DNA of 62,000 bases from Chrysomallon squamiferum (taxonomy: Eukaryota; Mollusca; Gastropoda; Neomphalida; Peltospiridae): NCBI GenBank assembly GCA_012295275.1, contig CM022666.1, positions 7,463,265 through 7,525,264 on the forward strand. Direction: 5' to 3'. A program made the translations under genes and the position numbers. This document shows positions 37,344-51,554 of this stretch, piece after piece; position 1 is the stretch's first letter; each line of letters starts with the position of its first letter. The notes beneath the pieces were generated by a model that saw only the letters and a program-made list of their open reading frames with translations, was not told where the DNA came from and did not search any database.

Positions 37344-37377
<34 letters not shown>

Positions 37378-37564
37378 GTGATAGTAGTAGTAGTAATAGC
37401 AGCAGTAATAGTAGTAGTAATAGTAGTAGTAGTAGTTGTGGTAGTAGTAGTAGTAATAGTAGTAGTAGTAGCTGTGGTAGTAGTATCAGTAACAGTAAAA
37501 AAAGTAATATTGTATTTGTTGTTATCGGAAGCGAAAAAACTAACTAAGTAACTAACTAACTAAC

Positions 37565-37607
<43 letters not shown>

Positions 37608-38323
37608 ATATAAAAATAAATAAATAAATAAATAAGCAAACAAATAAATAAAAGTATTAATTTATTAAAAAAACAAATACAAACAGTGGCAAGGAAAAAA
37701 CATGTTAGCAAAGCTTTATTACAATATTTATAATAAAAAAACATAAAAACTGTAACAGCAACAACAAAAAGAACAAAGAGAAAAATTACATCAACAATGA
37801 TAAATAGTACAATTACAACAACAAATATAACAATAATAATTACTATGGCAACAAAAATATTGACAACAACAACAGACCTAATAATAATAATAATAATGAT
37901 AATAATAATAATAATAATAATAATTTTAATAATAATAAAAAATAATAACAATTTTACATATCATTTTCATTAAAAAAAAACAGAACATTTTACATAATTC
38001 CTAAATAAAAATAGTGAAATATAACTACTCATCTGTATTTTTATTTTCAGTTTTATTTTCTGTTGTTAATAATTTACTGCAGTTTTTTTGTGAGTACAAA
38101 TACTGGCTAGCTCGGAATTGTTAGTTGGATAAATGTTTGTTTTTTTTTCTTCTGTTTCATATTTCAAAGATGTATTTGTTTTTGTATTTGACAAAAAAAA
38201 AAAAAATAAATAAAAAATAAAAAAAAATAATAGTTTCCCACAGTATTCCACGAATAAGCCCTGAAATATGAAGTACATCAATATTAAAGTGACAAATATT
38301 TTGTGCAAATATATTTTCATTTC

Positions 38324-38600
38324 TATTACTACTACTTTTACTACTATGCTACTTCTACTACTATTACTGCCGTTGCTGTTACTACTACTTTTACTATTAT
38401 GCTACTTCTACTACTATTACTGCCGTTGCTGTTACTACTACTTTTACTATTATGCTACTTCTACTACTATTACTGCTGATGCAGCTACTACTACTACTGT
38501 TAGTACTATTATTGCTGCAACTGCTACTGCTATTACTGCACCTGCTACTACTATTACTGCTACTGCTACTACTATTACTATTACTGTTCCGACTAGCACC
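38324..38600. repeat. TAC-type repeat with an internal 53-bp tandem array
   Basis: Within degenerate TAC triplets, a 53-bp unit beginning ATGCTACTTCTACTACTATT starts at 38346, 38399 and 38452. The period is not a multiple of three, so reading frames shift between copies and the region is not coding. Confidence 0.85.
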
Positions 38601-38636
38601 AGTTGGTTGTTGCCGTTATTTTTGTTGATAATCAGA

Positions 38637-38640
<4 letters not shown>

Positions 38641-38714
<74 letters not shown>
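38641..38714. repeat. (GA)37 microsatellite
   Basis: Uninterrupted GA tract of 74 bp in intron 1. Confidence 0.97.
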
Positions 38715-38718
<4 letters not shown>

Positions 38719-39424
38719 CAAAGTAATAATTTTGGTGTCATTAATATTTTAGAACATCTCATCTAACATTATCAACGACAACAACAGCAATTTAATATTT
38801 ATATTAAATTTTATAAAGAAAAACGATTTTAAAAAATCATACAATTTTTTTTTTTTAAAAAAAAGAAAATGATTTCCTAAGTATCCTAATACGACGAAAA
38901 ATTGCAAATAAAAATCCTGTTTTCGTTACAAACCGATTATCGGTTATTTAACCCCGGATTTTATCATTCTTTTTTTCTTTTTCTCTCTTTTTTTTTTTTT
39001 TTTTTCAAGCTGTTTTCAAATATTTATTCAAATGATTTGCATTAATGTTACACTAGCCTTGCAATGATAATATTAATAAATCATTACGCAGGGTGGGGTC
39101 GGGGTTTGGTGTCCCGCGAGGCGTGACGGAGTGTTTGGATAACGGTAAATTTGACCCCACGGTTAAGAAAACGTAAATTAATGTTATGTCAATTTAACAA
39201 CAGAGCGCGTTTTAAATATTAATGTTGATAAAACACGAGGCTTTAAAAGTACAAAGAAAATAAGCATTGTTTTCATTGATGTTGCATATTTACTCTAATT
39301 AGCGGAATAGGAAAAAGAAAGAAAAAAGATTAATTATAATTAGATAAAGGGACAGGTTAAGAAATTGATTATAGTTAACGATATAGTTATTAAGAGGTCG
39401 ATAAGTGTTTGCTTATTTCCTAAT

Positions 39425-39471
<47 letters not shown>

Positions 39472-39642
39472 TCTCAGCTTATAAAATCTTTAAACTTTGA
39501 ATTATCTGTTTATTTTATTTATATTTTGTTTACTTGTTTGTCTGTTTCTTCGTTTGTTCGTTCATTCATTCATTCATTTATGAATTAATTTATTATCATT
39601 GTTGTTGTTGTTGTTACTGTTACTACTACCACTGCTATTACA

Positions 39643-39674
<32 letters not shown>

Positions 39675-40374
39675 AAAACCTACTACTAATATTGTTACTA
39701 CTATCACTACTGCTATTACTATTACTATCATATGTACTACTGCTATCATTATTATTACCTTTTTATTATGATTATCATCATCGTTGGTGTTGTTGTTGTC
39801 GCTGTTCTTGGTGTCAGGGCTAAAACAAAGTCAGATGCGTTTACAACAAACTGAAACAAAAATATGAAAAATCTGCAGATCAGTAACATGGCAGGTGCAT
39901 ATTCAGAATAAGTAAATTTAATTTGAAAATAAAGTCAGTTTAATATTGCGATAAATAATTTTAAATTACTTCACTGAAAGACAGCGAAACTTGTTTCGCA
40001 TTCTCAAAATTATATAAATAAATAAATAAATACATTTTTTAAATTTATAACATGTTATAAATCCAACGCAACATCCCCCCCCCCAAAAAAAAAGAATAAA
40101 AAAAGGAATGAATTATTTATTTATTTGTTTGTTTACTGGAATAAAATAAAATAAAAACTGAACGAGTAAATATAAAATGAATAAATAAATAAACAAATAT
40201 TAAAAACAATTAATAAAAAAATGATAATGATTTCTAATATATTACAAAATGACAGTGGCAACAACGATAACAATAACAAACAAACAAACAAATAAACAAA
40301 CACATAAACAAACAAATTAATAAATAAATAAATAATTCTAAATTATAGTGAATCAAAGTAGGTTTATATTCAAC

Positions 40375-40433
<59 letters not shown>

Positions 40434-40860
40434 TAATAATAATAATAATAACAACAACAACAACAACAACAATAATAATAATAATTGAAATTATTCTACA
40501 GTAGGATACAATAGTATCGAAACTGGTTTCGGATTTCTTATAAATCCATGTAAACCAAAAACTCTGAAATTATATCTTGCAGAACATTATATTTTCAGTC
40601 CCAGAAGAAACATATATCATCATTTTCCATTAACGCGCTTTGTCTTCGATTTCCCTTCTTTTTAAATGGAGATAAGCAATAATTTATAAGGAGATAAGTA
40701 AATCGCTCGGTATGTTAATGTACGGGATAATTTTTTTTTTTTTTTGTTGGTGTGATTGCTAGAACGTTCTATCAATAATTAATTACGCTATTTAGCAAAA
40801 GTCTTGAGTGGTTTTGCAAAGAAAGAAAATGAAAAGGATGGAAGATATATTATAAAATGG

Positions 40861-40966
<106 letters not shown>

Positions 40967-42159
40967 AGGTTAAAATAAGAAGAGAGAGAGAGAGAGAGTA
41001 GAGAGAAATAAAAAGAAAAGAGGTTAAAATAAGAAGGAAGGATACATGTATATTACAGGCAACAACACAATAACAAACAAACAAATAAACAAACAAATAA
41101 ATAAATAAAGAGATAAGTAAATAATTCTAAATTATAGTGAAATCAAAAACAGATATAATACGCATTCATATATATATATACACATAAAACAGGTACATAC
41201 ATACAAAAACATGTATACATATACAGAAAGCACGAACGTATACACCTACATGTATATAAACATATACATGTATACACACACATGCATACATAAATACAAA
41301 TACACACAAATATATATATTTACACACACACTCATACACAACACGAGAAGATAAACCATTTTTTTCATTGTTTTCTTTCCCAATAATAATTATTCATAAT
41401 GCATTTCCTTAAAGTGAAAATCGGTTTCTTCAAAAGACACCAAACCAAAAACTTCAGAAGTAAAATACTTTAAAGGAAAAAAAAAACAAAAAAAAAAAAA
41501 ACCCAGAAAACAAAATAATGCACTTTTTGCGCACGTAATTTTACAGAAAATACACAGACGAGAAATTACGTTAAGTGACTCAAAATGGTATTGTGGTCTA
41601 CTTTGTGCATCTTCTCGGACTTTCACGGGTCCGTGTGAACTCGATTTGTTTGTCAATGGCTGCCAAAAACGTGCATTTTACTAATTTTCATCAGTTTGCT
41701 TCAGTAAACTGTTGTTAAATATGTCTGCAGCGAAAACACACTTAATTATTACATGTACGTATTGTCCAACAATGCAGGATGCGACGCGACTTCGGTACCA
41801 AGCACGAATGCTTCCGACTGTGACCGAATTCGGTCTTACGATGGCTTCGGGTCACCTCGCTAGTTTTCGTCACTTGTTGTTAATCACTGCTAGCCTCGCA
41901 GAAACCTGTGAGGTTTTTGTTTTGGGGGGGTTGTTGTTGTTGTTTTTGGAGGGGGGGTTCTAGAAACGTTATTTTCTTTTAATGCGTCAAAAGTAAATAG
42001 AAACCCTGCAAACAATGTAAGAGATATCATAATAATAATAATAATAAGAAGAAAATAAAATATATAAAATGTAAAACTAAAAAAAAACAATTAAATTGTT
42101 TGTCTGGGAAACCGTAAGAAGCGAATAAATAATTTTTGTTTCGGAAATTAAAATTAACT

Positions 42160-42390
42160 TTTGGTATACATACATACATAGATACATACATACAAACATA
42201 CATAGATACATACATACAAACATGCATACATACATACATACATACATAAAAACGCATTAACATACATACATGCACTCATAGTAGAGATACATAAATATAT
42301 ACATATATACATACAGAAATATATACTAAATATACATACATACATATATGCATCCATACATAATTTTTATAAAAGCATGCATGCATACAA

Positions 42391-42455
<65 letters not shown>

Positions 42456-42540
42456 CAATATATGCACGCTTACATACAATATATACATACAAACACATAT
42501 ACATACATACATATAAACGTAAATACACACACATACATAA
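42160..42540. repeat. TACA / GATA tetranucleotide array
   Basis: Imperfect CATA repeats flank a perfect (GATA)n core at about 42402-42453. A similar but sparser CATA-type stretch lies at 41.17-41.34 kb. Confidence 0.9.
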
Positions 42541-42903
42541 ACACACAGACCAAATTAATTTTTAAAAATAAATAGCTTAAAATTACGAAGAGGTTAATTA
42601 AAAATTTGGAAGAATGTTTTCCTGTTGAACTTTAACGTAAATTAGATTATTATCAGCGAAACATCCAGCTGGAAAGTCTGGTGTCAGTCAGCCCAGTCTT
42701 ACTGGTGGTTCGTTTGATGTTTAGTATGGACCGCCTAATTACCAGTGATCCCCGTAACTGGCCGCAATGACGCTGAACCGACTGTCGTTTAAGATTTGAA
42801 TATTTTGATAAAATGGTGCGGGTAATGAGGATAACTGTACATTTGTGATATTTACAAATTTGTTGCTTATTTTTAGATACTTCACAATCATACGTTATGG
42901 GTT

Positions 42904-42934
<31 letters not shown>

Positions 42935-42981
42935 TGTTGTTGTTGTTGTTGCTGCTGTTGTTGTTGTGTTGTTGATGATCA

Positions 42982-43015
<34 letters not shown>

Positions 43016-43128
43016 TTTTTACTAGTAGAAGTAGTAGTGGTAACAGTAACAGCAGTAATAATAGTAACCGCAACAATATAATTTATAGGAATATGGTATT
43101 GAATTTAAAATATGTAAATTTTCTCCTT

Positions 43129-43162
<34 letters not shown>

Positions 43163-43291
43163 TTTTTTTCTTTTGAATTTATTTTTAATTTAATTTTATT
43201 TTATTTTATTTTATTTTATTTTATTCGTGGTTGTTATTTCATTAAATGCGGTTTAGTCTTTAATTTCTTAAGCCTCGCTTTCTTTCTTTTC

Positions 43292-43360
<69 letters not shown>
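43292..43360. repeat. (CT)n microsatellite
   Basis: Uninterrupted CT tract of about 69 bp, following a long poly-T tract near 43.13-43.17 kb. Confidence 0.97.
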
Positions 43361-43362
<2 letters not shown>

Positions 43363-43579
43363 ATATTTAATGTTAACACATTTGTGTTTACCCCTCCAAT
43401 CTCCACCCTATTCCGGGTGGTCGCGAATTATCTCAGAACAACGGATAAACTAATTTAACCTTTTTTGTCTGAACGTCTGACAATTTCTAACGAAATCTAA
43501 TTTAAAAATCTATTTGAAATTTTCAAGTAAAAGAGCGAGAGAAAAATAACATAGCATTTACTTTTAATTTAGTTTAGCG

Positions 43580-44120
43580 TAAAGTCAACTTGGGGCAAAA
43601 GTATCTAACTCAGCGGAATGCACTCAACACCTCGCGCATGTTGGCGCCTTCGTTCAGGGTAGATTACTCTAAATAACTGAAATAACATCATCGCGTGTTG
43701 ACGAGGTCACGTCTGCCAGGACTCTGAAATCCCGCGCAAGCCTTGTTTTGATAATCCTAAAGATATGTAGCGAATATATACACACACTCCTGTATATAGA
43801 TTAGGAAAATACGGCAAAAGATCTTTTTAGTTACTTTTTTTTCTTTTCTTTTTTTTTATCCGTTCATAATACAATTCTCGAATAAATATTGCTGATAGCG
43901 AACATAAATCCCCGCTGCAGATCAGCATTTCACAAATTAATCCCCTTTTTCCCGTTTTATGTTAAAATTCCGTGCCAAGTCTTATTGTGTAAATCCGCGC
44001 GTCTCGTGCCGCGGGCGGGGCAAACAACGCCAAGAGCGAAAATCGTTACGCCACGCCAAAGAACGCGTTCCGCAGAATCTTCTTACGGACTTTTGTAGAT
44101 CTTTTATTCAATAAAGTCTC
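43580..44120. promoter_or_regulatory. CpG-rich complex island in intron 1
   Basis: Non-repetitive, CpG-rich sequence with GCGTCTCGTGCCGCG near 43.998-44.012 kb. It stands out sharply from the surrounding repeats. A 69-codon open frame (43889-44098) has no recognisable domain. Best read as a regulatory candidate. Confidence 0.3.
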
Positions 44121-44524
44121 CCGTCCGTACGTCCTTCACAAATATATATCAGTTCCAAAAGTACTTTATATTTAAGGAATGTAAATAAGTAATTGCATTT
44201 TTTCAGGTGGACATTTTGTTTTTTTTTTTGTTTTTGTGGAGTATTTTCCATGTAAATATCTCGGTATGTGTAATATTTGATGACTTAACAAAGACGCCAA
44301 AATGACGTTATATAAATTGATTTTGACGTCACCGCGCGAAATCCTGCTTGATGTTTTATCAAATAAAAACAAATTTCCATTAGGAACAAGAAAAAAAAAA
44401 AAAAAAATAAAAAAAAAAAAAAAGAAGAAGAAGAAGTAACAAAACAAAATAAAGAAACGAAAAGAAAATACTTTTGGTTCGATTGAAATGTCACCGCTTT
44501 TTTCGAAATAAAACAAATTCCAGC

Positions 44525-44572
<48 letters not shown>

Positions 44573-44925
44573 TTTATTTATTTTTTATTATTATTTTTTT
44601 TTTTTTAAATGAATAAAAATAAATAAAGAAACAAATACAAAATGGAGGCATAAGTCAGTTTGAAATATTTTAAATAAAATAAATAAAAAGTAAAACAGTT
44701 TTATCGAGATGTTAACCAAAAACACTGTCAAACCAAAAACTGTCTAAAAGAAAATAACTACTACAACTATTACTAACCTAACTAATCGTAATAAACATTT
44801 CTGTTTCTGATAAATGTTTAGTTAAGTTAGGATTATTCAAGTAGCCTTGATATTTAATTCACTATCAGATTTCACTATCAGAATTGTTTATTTATTTATT
44901 ACAAGACCTTTTTCTTTTCTTTCTT

Positions 44926-44966
<41 letters not shown>

Positions 44967-45209
44967 AATTGCCGATTCTTTTCGTTTCTTTGTTTTTATT
45001 TTTCAAAACTATTTATTTATTTCTATATTTTATTTTATATTTTTTTTTTAAATAAAAGAAATCATCACATTCCGTAATTAATAATGTAATAAAAGTAAAT
45101 AACAAAGAAATTTTTACTAACTTATGCGAAAAAAAATCCGTGGAACTCAATAAAATATATAAATAAATAAAGCTACGTAATAATACGATTATAGAATAAA
45201 TTTTAAATA

Positions 45210-45620
45210 AAAAAATGCTTCCGAGTCTTTCCGAATAGATCCGACAACTTCCGAAAATATCCGAGATGTTAAAACGCGTAAATTGAAAGCTGCTTCATAA
45301 TTTATTCAAACGTTTTGTTGCCGCTTCAGTTGTTGATTTAATCTGTTGTGTTATCGCTGGTCCGCTGGGAACAAACGGCCTTTTGCTCGTTCGCGTTTCC
45401 AGCTAAATGTTTTGATTGCTACTAAACGATTTAATACGATCATGGTGCGTTCGCTGATTTCATTTCCTCGCTCGCGATTAGATTATGGCCGTCTCGTGAA
45501 ATATACATAAGATGGCAGCTTCGAAAATCTGGAATCGGCGACAAAAACGAAACTTAATTGCATTTAATGTGAAACACGAGAGACTGCCGTTGTAAAAGAA
45601 GCAATTTCCGGCGATATAAT
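45210..45620. promoter_or_regulatory. CpG-rich complex island in intron 1
   Basis: Complex block with ATGGCC (45485-45490), GTCTCGTGAA (45491-45500) and ATGGCAGC (45512-45519). It shares the GTCTCGTGAA core and flanks with the island at 33.9 kb. Candidate enhancer or conserved noncoding element; direct proof is lacking. Confidence 0.35.
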
Positions 45621-45839
45621 AAATGATATTATTAAGTATTTATGAGGTGATAACGAATATTGTTATGGCGAGGTACAATCGGATTGAAAACTGGCGAGAG
45701 ATAAATTTAAAATACTCAAGAGAATGGATTTATTGTCTGACAACAGTAAAACCTCTTTCTAGTCCTCTTTGTGTTAATGACACTAGATCACCCAATAACG
45801 TTAATCTGTCTTATTTAAATAGATTTATTACGACGATGA

Positions 45840-46395
45840 CGAAGACCGCTACTACTACTACAATTACTCTTACTAATACTGCAACTGCAAATGCTACTAC
45901 TACAGTTACTGCTGTTGCTACAATAACAGTAACTACTACTATGCTATTATTACGACGACTACAACTACTACTTTACAATTATTCCTACTATTATACTACA
46001 AATGTTACTACTATTAATACTACGACGACTATAACTATTACAACAATAGGAAAAACTGTTACTATTACCAACATTATTACATCTTCTGTTACTATGCTAT
46101 TAACATGCTATTATTACAAATACTTTTACTACTTCTACAACTATTGCTTTTATTATTATTATCACTAGTGAATCCACAAGTGTAACTACTTGCATTATGC
46201 TGCTATTACAACAATCACTACTATTACTACTACCCTGCTATTACTACTTCTATTACTACTACTACTGATATTATCAATACTACTACTACTGCTACTACTA
46301 TCACTAAACCACTTCTACTACTACTGCTGCATTTACTGCTAGTACTAGTGCTACTAAAATACAACTACTACTACTACCACTGCTAGTACTTCCAC
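45840..46395. repeat. Degenerate (TAC)n region
   Basis: About 550 bp of imperfect ACT/TAC triplets. The 181-codon open frame that overlaps it is made of Thr/Tyr/Leu-rich low-complexity peptide and is not a gene. Confidence 0.85.
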
Positions 46396-46602
46396 CAGGG
46401 TTGGCGCTATTTTTGTAACATAATAAGAGGAAAATACATGGGTAATAGTTTGTTGTTATTTTATTGTTTTCAACACTGATAGTATTGTTACTTAAATCGA
46501 TCTGGATACAAGTACATTGTTTTTATAATAAATAACTTTAAATAAACATACTGATCGAGAATAACGTGACAAAAACAGACCAAAACAAATAATAATAATA
46601 AC

Positions 46603-46659
<57 letters not shown>

Positions 46660-46919
46660 TAATACATTTTTAAAACGAAAAATAAAATTATGAGTTAACA
46701 GATGAAAGAGAGAAATCAAGAAAGAAAGAAAGAAAAAAGAAAAAATAACACAAGGGGGAAAAATCCCCATACAACATTAAAACCAAATGTTTTTACAAGA
46801 ACTTTTGTTGCTTTTCATAACGACAAGATAACTGTGTGGACAACAAATATTTTCCATTTATTTTCCGTCACGCTAAAAGAAATATTCAGTAATTGCGATA
46901 ATTTTAATTTTATTGAGCT

Positions 46920-47680
46920 GTTTCCCCAGCTGCGGTCAAAATAAAACCAATGGACGAAATTCTTTCGCGACTGAGCATGTCCGCGCATGCTCAAATGTAA
47001 CCCTTGACGGCCTGGACAGAACACACAGGCGCATGTCGTTGTTGTAATGTGAATCATATCCGCAAACAAATGGAACCCTTTAATTGAAGTGCTCGTGTTG
47101 CTTACAAAACTGCTACAAATTGCTACAAAACGGAGAGTCGAAAACGCCACCTAGCGGCGGACGAGTGTTGATCTTCGCAGACGTAATTAGCTCTTGGTCT
47201 GTGGACGAAAGAAAAGTGGGGAGAGAAACAGATTGCGCTCAATGAAAAACAAACACTCGAAACAAGAAACGCTTATTTCTAACGATCATCCAATTAACGG
47301 AGTAGTGTTTTCCAAATTTAATTTGCCTCCGCCGTCCGTTATTCATCCCATCACGTGCGCACGCGCGGAGCACAAATCAACGTAGCGATGACGTCATCAG
47401 TTTCTGTGTGCGTGCGCCCGCCTCGTCTGCGGACATTTGCTTTTCTCCGACAGCAGGAAAGAAAGGTCCATGTTATCACAACCCGCCAATTAACGAGTAA
47501 AATAAATTCTTAATTTGATGGAAAGCTGACCAATTAAAGAAGCAAATATTGTTCAGACCGAACTCGAGAGAGGAAATTAGCCATTGTTCCCCGCTAACTG
47601 TTTCTCTGAAATAACAAGAGCTACTTCTCACGTTGTCGCAGTTGTTTCGTAACCCAGTGGCGTGTTTATCTCTATGATAT
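46920..47680. promoter_or_regulatory. CpG-rich complex island with CRE palindrome
   Basis: A long block of complex sequence in intron 1 containing TGACGTCA (47389-47396) and CACGTG (about 47353-47358). Open frames of 63-111 codons occur, but none shows a recognisable domain or plausible splice structure. Regulatory candidate. Confidence 0.35.
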
Positions 47681-49021
47681 TTGGTTTCGTCTCGGCAAAT
47701 TCAAGTATCATTGCTTTTTGTCTCTGTTCTAATTATCTCAATAAACAGCCGGCCTGATGTTATGGTTAAACGATCACTGTTAAGTTTGGGTGACGCACGC
47801 GCGCACACGGACACGCACACACTCAAACACTCATTGAGACATATAAACACACCCTCAGAGACACATTATTTAAAACAAAGAGACACATAAACATATATAA
47901 ATATATATATTTTTTTTTTTTTTTTGATTTTGTGTGTATATATATATATACACACACAAAAAATCAAAAAAAAATAAAATAAATCGTACACACTCACACA
48001 AACAACAAATAGTACGCAAGCACACATATTCATTGCACAATAAGAAACAAGAAGTCTAAGATCTTCAATTTCTTTCTGAAAAAGCATTTAAAAGTTAGAT
48101 TATATCATATATGTTCATGTTTACTTATCTTTATTTGATCAAAACATTTAAACATTTAAAGGCAAAACATAGAGACAGACAACACGAAAAAAAAGATTTT
48201 GTCACATAGTTGTAAATGTAAGTTGTTGACCAATTAAACGTCTTAAAATTTTAACTTTATTTATTAATATTACTACTTCTACTAATACTACTGTTGCTGC
48301 TGCTACTGCTGCTACTACTGCTGCTGCTGCTAATACTGCTGCTTCTGCTACTACTACTACTATTGTTACTACTACTACTTCTACTGCTTGTACTTATGCT
48401 ATGATTACTACTATTATTACTGGTACTACTTCTACTATCACTACCACTGTTACTACTGTACTATAACTGTTACAACTACTACTACTATTACTACTAATAC
48501 ATTACTGCTACTATTATTTCTGTAAAGGCTGCCATTTCTATTACAACAATTATTAATAACTAAACACTTCCTTTTTTCTTTTTCTTTTTTTTAAATCTTT
48601 TATTAAACTTTTGTGAAAACGCAAACCATCAAAACGAATAGACAAATTAATTAACTAACAACACAAATCTATATAAGGACACCCACAAAAAAATGTCTCA
48701 ACTCTTAATTACAAGCAGAAACCCAACGAACGCTGTGAATATCTAAGTTTGACCTTGCCGTCTGCTCGTCCCGTATTCCGCAGTCATTTCGCACTGAAAA
48801 CCTTTCTCCGACTCCGCCTCAATCCAAGCTCTGCGGTCCCCGTCACCCTTGGCAAACAGCGAGCGACGGGTACCAGTGGACTCGGCTGATCTGTAGCCGT
48901 TGCTTTAATTAATAAGAACAAATAAACTCGCATTAGGTAAATTTGCAGCTAATTGGCTGCTAATCCTGTCGAGTTGGTACGAAGATTTGGCGATAGGAAC
49001 CGAGAGTTGTGATGAAGTGAC

Positions 49022-49027
<6 letters not shown>

Positions 49028-49089
<62 letters not shown>
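49028..49089. repeat. (CT)31 microsatellite
   Basis: Uninterrupted CT tract. Confidence 0.97.
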
Positions 49090-49091
<2 letters not shown>

Positions 49092-49284
49092 TTCCATGAC
49101 AACCTCTATCCCTTACTCTACGCTCATAATTTGTCTTCGCCTCCAAACCTCTCACACTTTCGAAACCTGCTTCTTTGTTTTGTATTGCTTGTTGTGCTAC
49201 CAAAGGTTTCATTCGCGAACGCTTGCAATTAAGTTACCTAATGATTTCTATAAACTTCCAATCGAGAAAAACAAATAGGGTCAG

Positions 49285-49560
49285 TTGTCCCAAAGTGCAC
49301 CTCGTTTTATCCCCCCCGACCACATCACAGGTGGGCTGTACACTGACAGTAACGTGGTATTAGTGACGAGTGATTTTCCAGAATCCTCGCGCACACATTC
49401 AATTGCAAGAAGCCATGGTACAGGACGGTCCTGTTCGCGGTCAACCCGGTACATCGTCTGCCCAGTGCTCCACGTGAAGGGCGCGAGCGTTGCACTGACC
49501 TCGTGCGGGCAATTAGATACGTCAGCAATCACTGTGGTGTCAATCCTTAGTTACAGATGA
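49285..49560. other. GC-rich block open in several frames, function unknown
   Basis: About 275 bp of GC-rich unique sequence with open frames on both strands (plus 49285-49560; minus 49281-49532 and 49325-49528). No domain was recognised in any frame. Multi-frame openness is expected of GC-rich DNA, so this may be a decayed element or a regulatory block. Confidence 0.3.
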
Positions 49561-49657
49561 TGACGATGTGCGAAGCATAGTTGTGTCTGTCTTTTCACTT
49601 AGAAACCTCGGCAGAGAGCAATCGGTGTAAATTACACAGGGGTAAAAAAAAAAAAAA

Positions 49658-49698
<41 letters not shown>

Positions 49699-50019
49699 AA
49701 TAAAAAAATAATAATAATAAATAAATAAATAAATAAATAAATAAATAGAAGTAATAAATATTAAAATAGATAAAAAAAAAAAAAAAAAATGATGATGCGT
49801 AAAAATAACAAAAAATAAAATAAGAGAAAGAAAAAAGAAAAAGACTTTTTAGCAAATTAAAACAATAATTTAATTTTTCTTCTTAATCTTTTCGTGTCTT
49901 CCCTCTGTTATCCTTGTTACTAGTCATTCTCACTTCTTCTTCTTCTTCTACTACTTTTTTTTATGTTCTGTTTTTCTATTACTTCAATCGATCCCTCTCT
50001 CATTTATCTAAATCGTCCC

Positions 50020-50240
50020 CAGCCCATTTCGCTCTATTAAAAGCGCCCCCTACCGGTCCTCAGCGCCAAGAGGGGATCATCGAATAACGCAAAATGCGGC
50101 GAAAATTAGCCGATTATCAGTCTATTTTGATCGTAATCGGCTAAAGTGGCGCTAAAATTAAAGAGCAACGCGGGAAACATCGATATGACCCCACGAGCAA
50201 TTAAACTATTGAGTGGAGAGTAAACCTTAAGCCTTTTCCA
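50020..50240. promoter_or_regulatory. Candidate conserved noncoding element with 11-bp inverted repeat
   Basis: Complex CpG-bearing sequence. TTAGCCGATTA (50106-50116) and its perfect reverse complement TAATCGGCTAA (50134-50144) are separated by 17 bp. Further CpG-rich, complex sequence continues to about 51.4 kb. Confidence 0.4.
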
Positions 50241-51554
50241 TCCAGACTTGAGAGAAAAAAAAAAAAAAAAAAAAAAAATGGCCGCCAGAATGTTCCCTGG
50301 AGATTCTTCTTCTCCTTCTTATTCCTTTTTTTATTTTTTATTTTTTTTATTTTTTATAATCTTGTCCTGTGTTTGTCAATCGATACGCTGTTTTAAGAAA
50401 ATACTTTAAAGCCTATTACCACGGTTGGGTTAAATTGAATACAAAATGTCTATTCACATAATAAGCCTTTAAATTAAGCGCCTAGCACATTGTTATATCC
50501 AATATATTGACTCTTCGCGTTCATAATCGGATTATGTGGAAACAGACGGCTAGTGATCAAACATAGTAATTCGCCTCTCAAATACCGATATAGTGCCGAT
50601 CGATCGGGGCTCTCGTAGAATTCGTTTTTTTGTTTTTGTTTGTTTGTGCAAGTGCCGGGCCCAGGAAAAAAGATGCATTAGCGGCGAAGGGAAGTGTCTT
50701 CAGAGAATGCCATACCTAACTAATCACAAAGGAGGATCGGAACTGTTTTTAGACGCGCAATAATAAAATGCCGATTGCTGCGTAAACAGAAACGAACGAG
50801 CCGGCGGGAAGCAGAGCCTCTTTCCCAGTGCGCGATCAATGCGAGCGCGCGCGCCAGCGGAAGAATACAATAACAAGAGACCTTCGGGCGGAAGAAGAAA
50901 CCAAATAGATCTTTAAGAGAAATGGAAAGAAATGCTTTTGTATCTCAAAGATTAAATCAATTTATCTTTGCCGCAACGTCGGCCCATTGTTAGCAGCATT
51001 GTGAAATTTTCTAGACGGGATAGACGTCTTTTGTAAGTGTTGAAACATAAGCGTTTTCAATCTAAAGCGTTATAAAACGTTAAAATATAATTAGAACTCA
51101 ATTTGCGGAGCAGTCATGTTTGCAGAATGCGGTTTGTCAATATGCACATGATCAGCCCAATAACACTTGTTCCCGGCTTCTCTTTTGTGTGCTCGGGTAA
51201 TAGATTTTAAACTAGAAGAATACAAAAATTACACGCTCTCGCGAGGTGGTGCTTTGTTGCAGCGAGGAGGGATGTACAAAGGAACACGCAGAAGTCTCGA
51301 CTTTCCCACGGAAAACGGCGATGTAGGCGGAAGGAGAAGCGACGTCTGATGGAAATTAATTTTCTTTCGTGATCAATCGTTAACGAGGACAATAATATAA
51401 AGTAAAAAATCATGCGTTACGTGTATGATGTGATAAATTCTATAGTTTAATATTTAATTATTATGCCACTTAAGAACACAAAAGATTAACAGTTGTTTAA
51501 TGCAGAAATAGAAACAGTACCAGGAAATCTACTTCAGGTCTTTATTGTCTTCTG

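Noticed and set aside
45623-46168. 181-codon frame, Thr/Tyr-rich
   Set aside because: Translation of a degenerate TAC repeat.
47389-47396. TGACGTCA as proof of a CRE-driven promoter
   Set aside because: An 8-mer alone is weak evidence, and no transcript start or gene is visible nearby. Mentioned only as part of the island.
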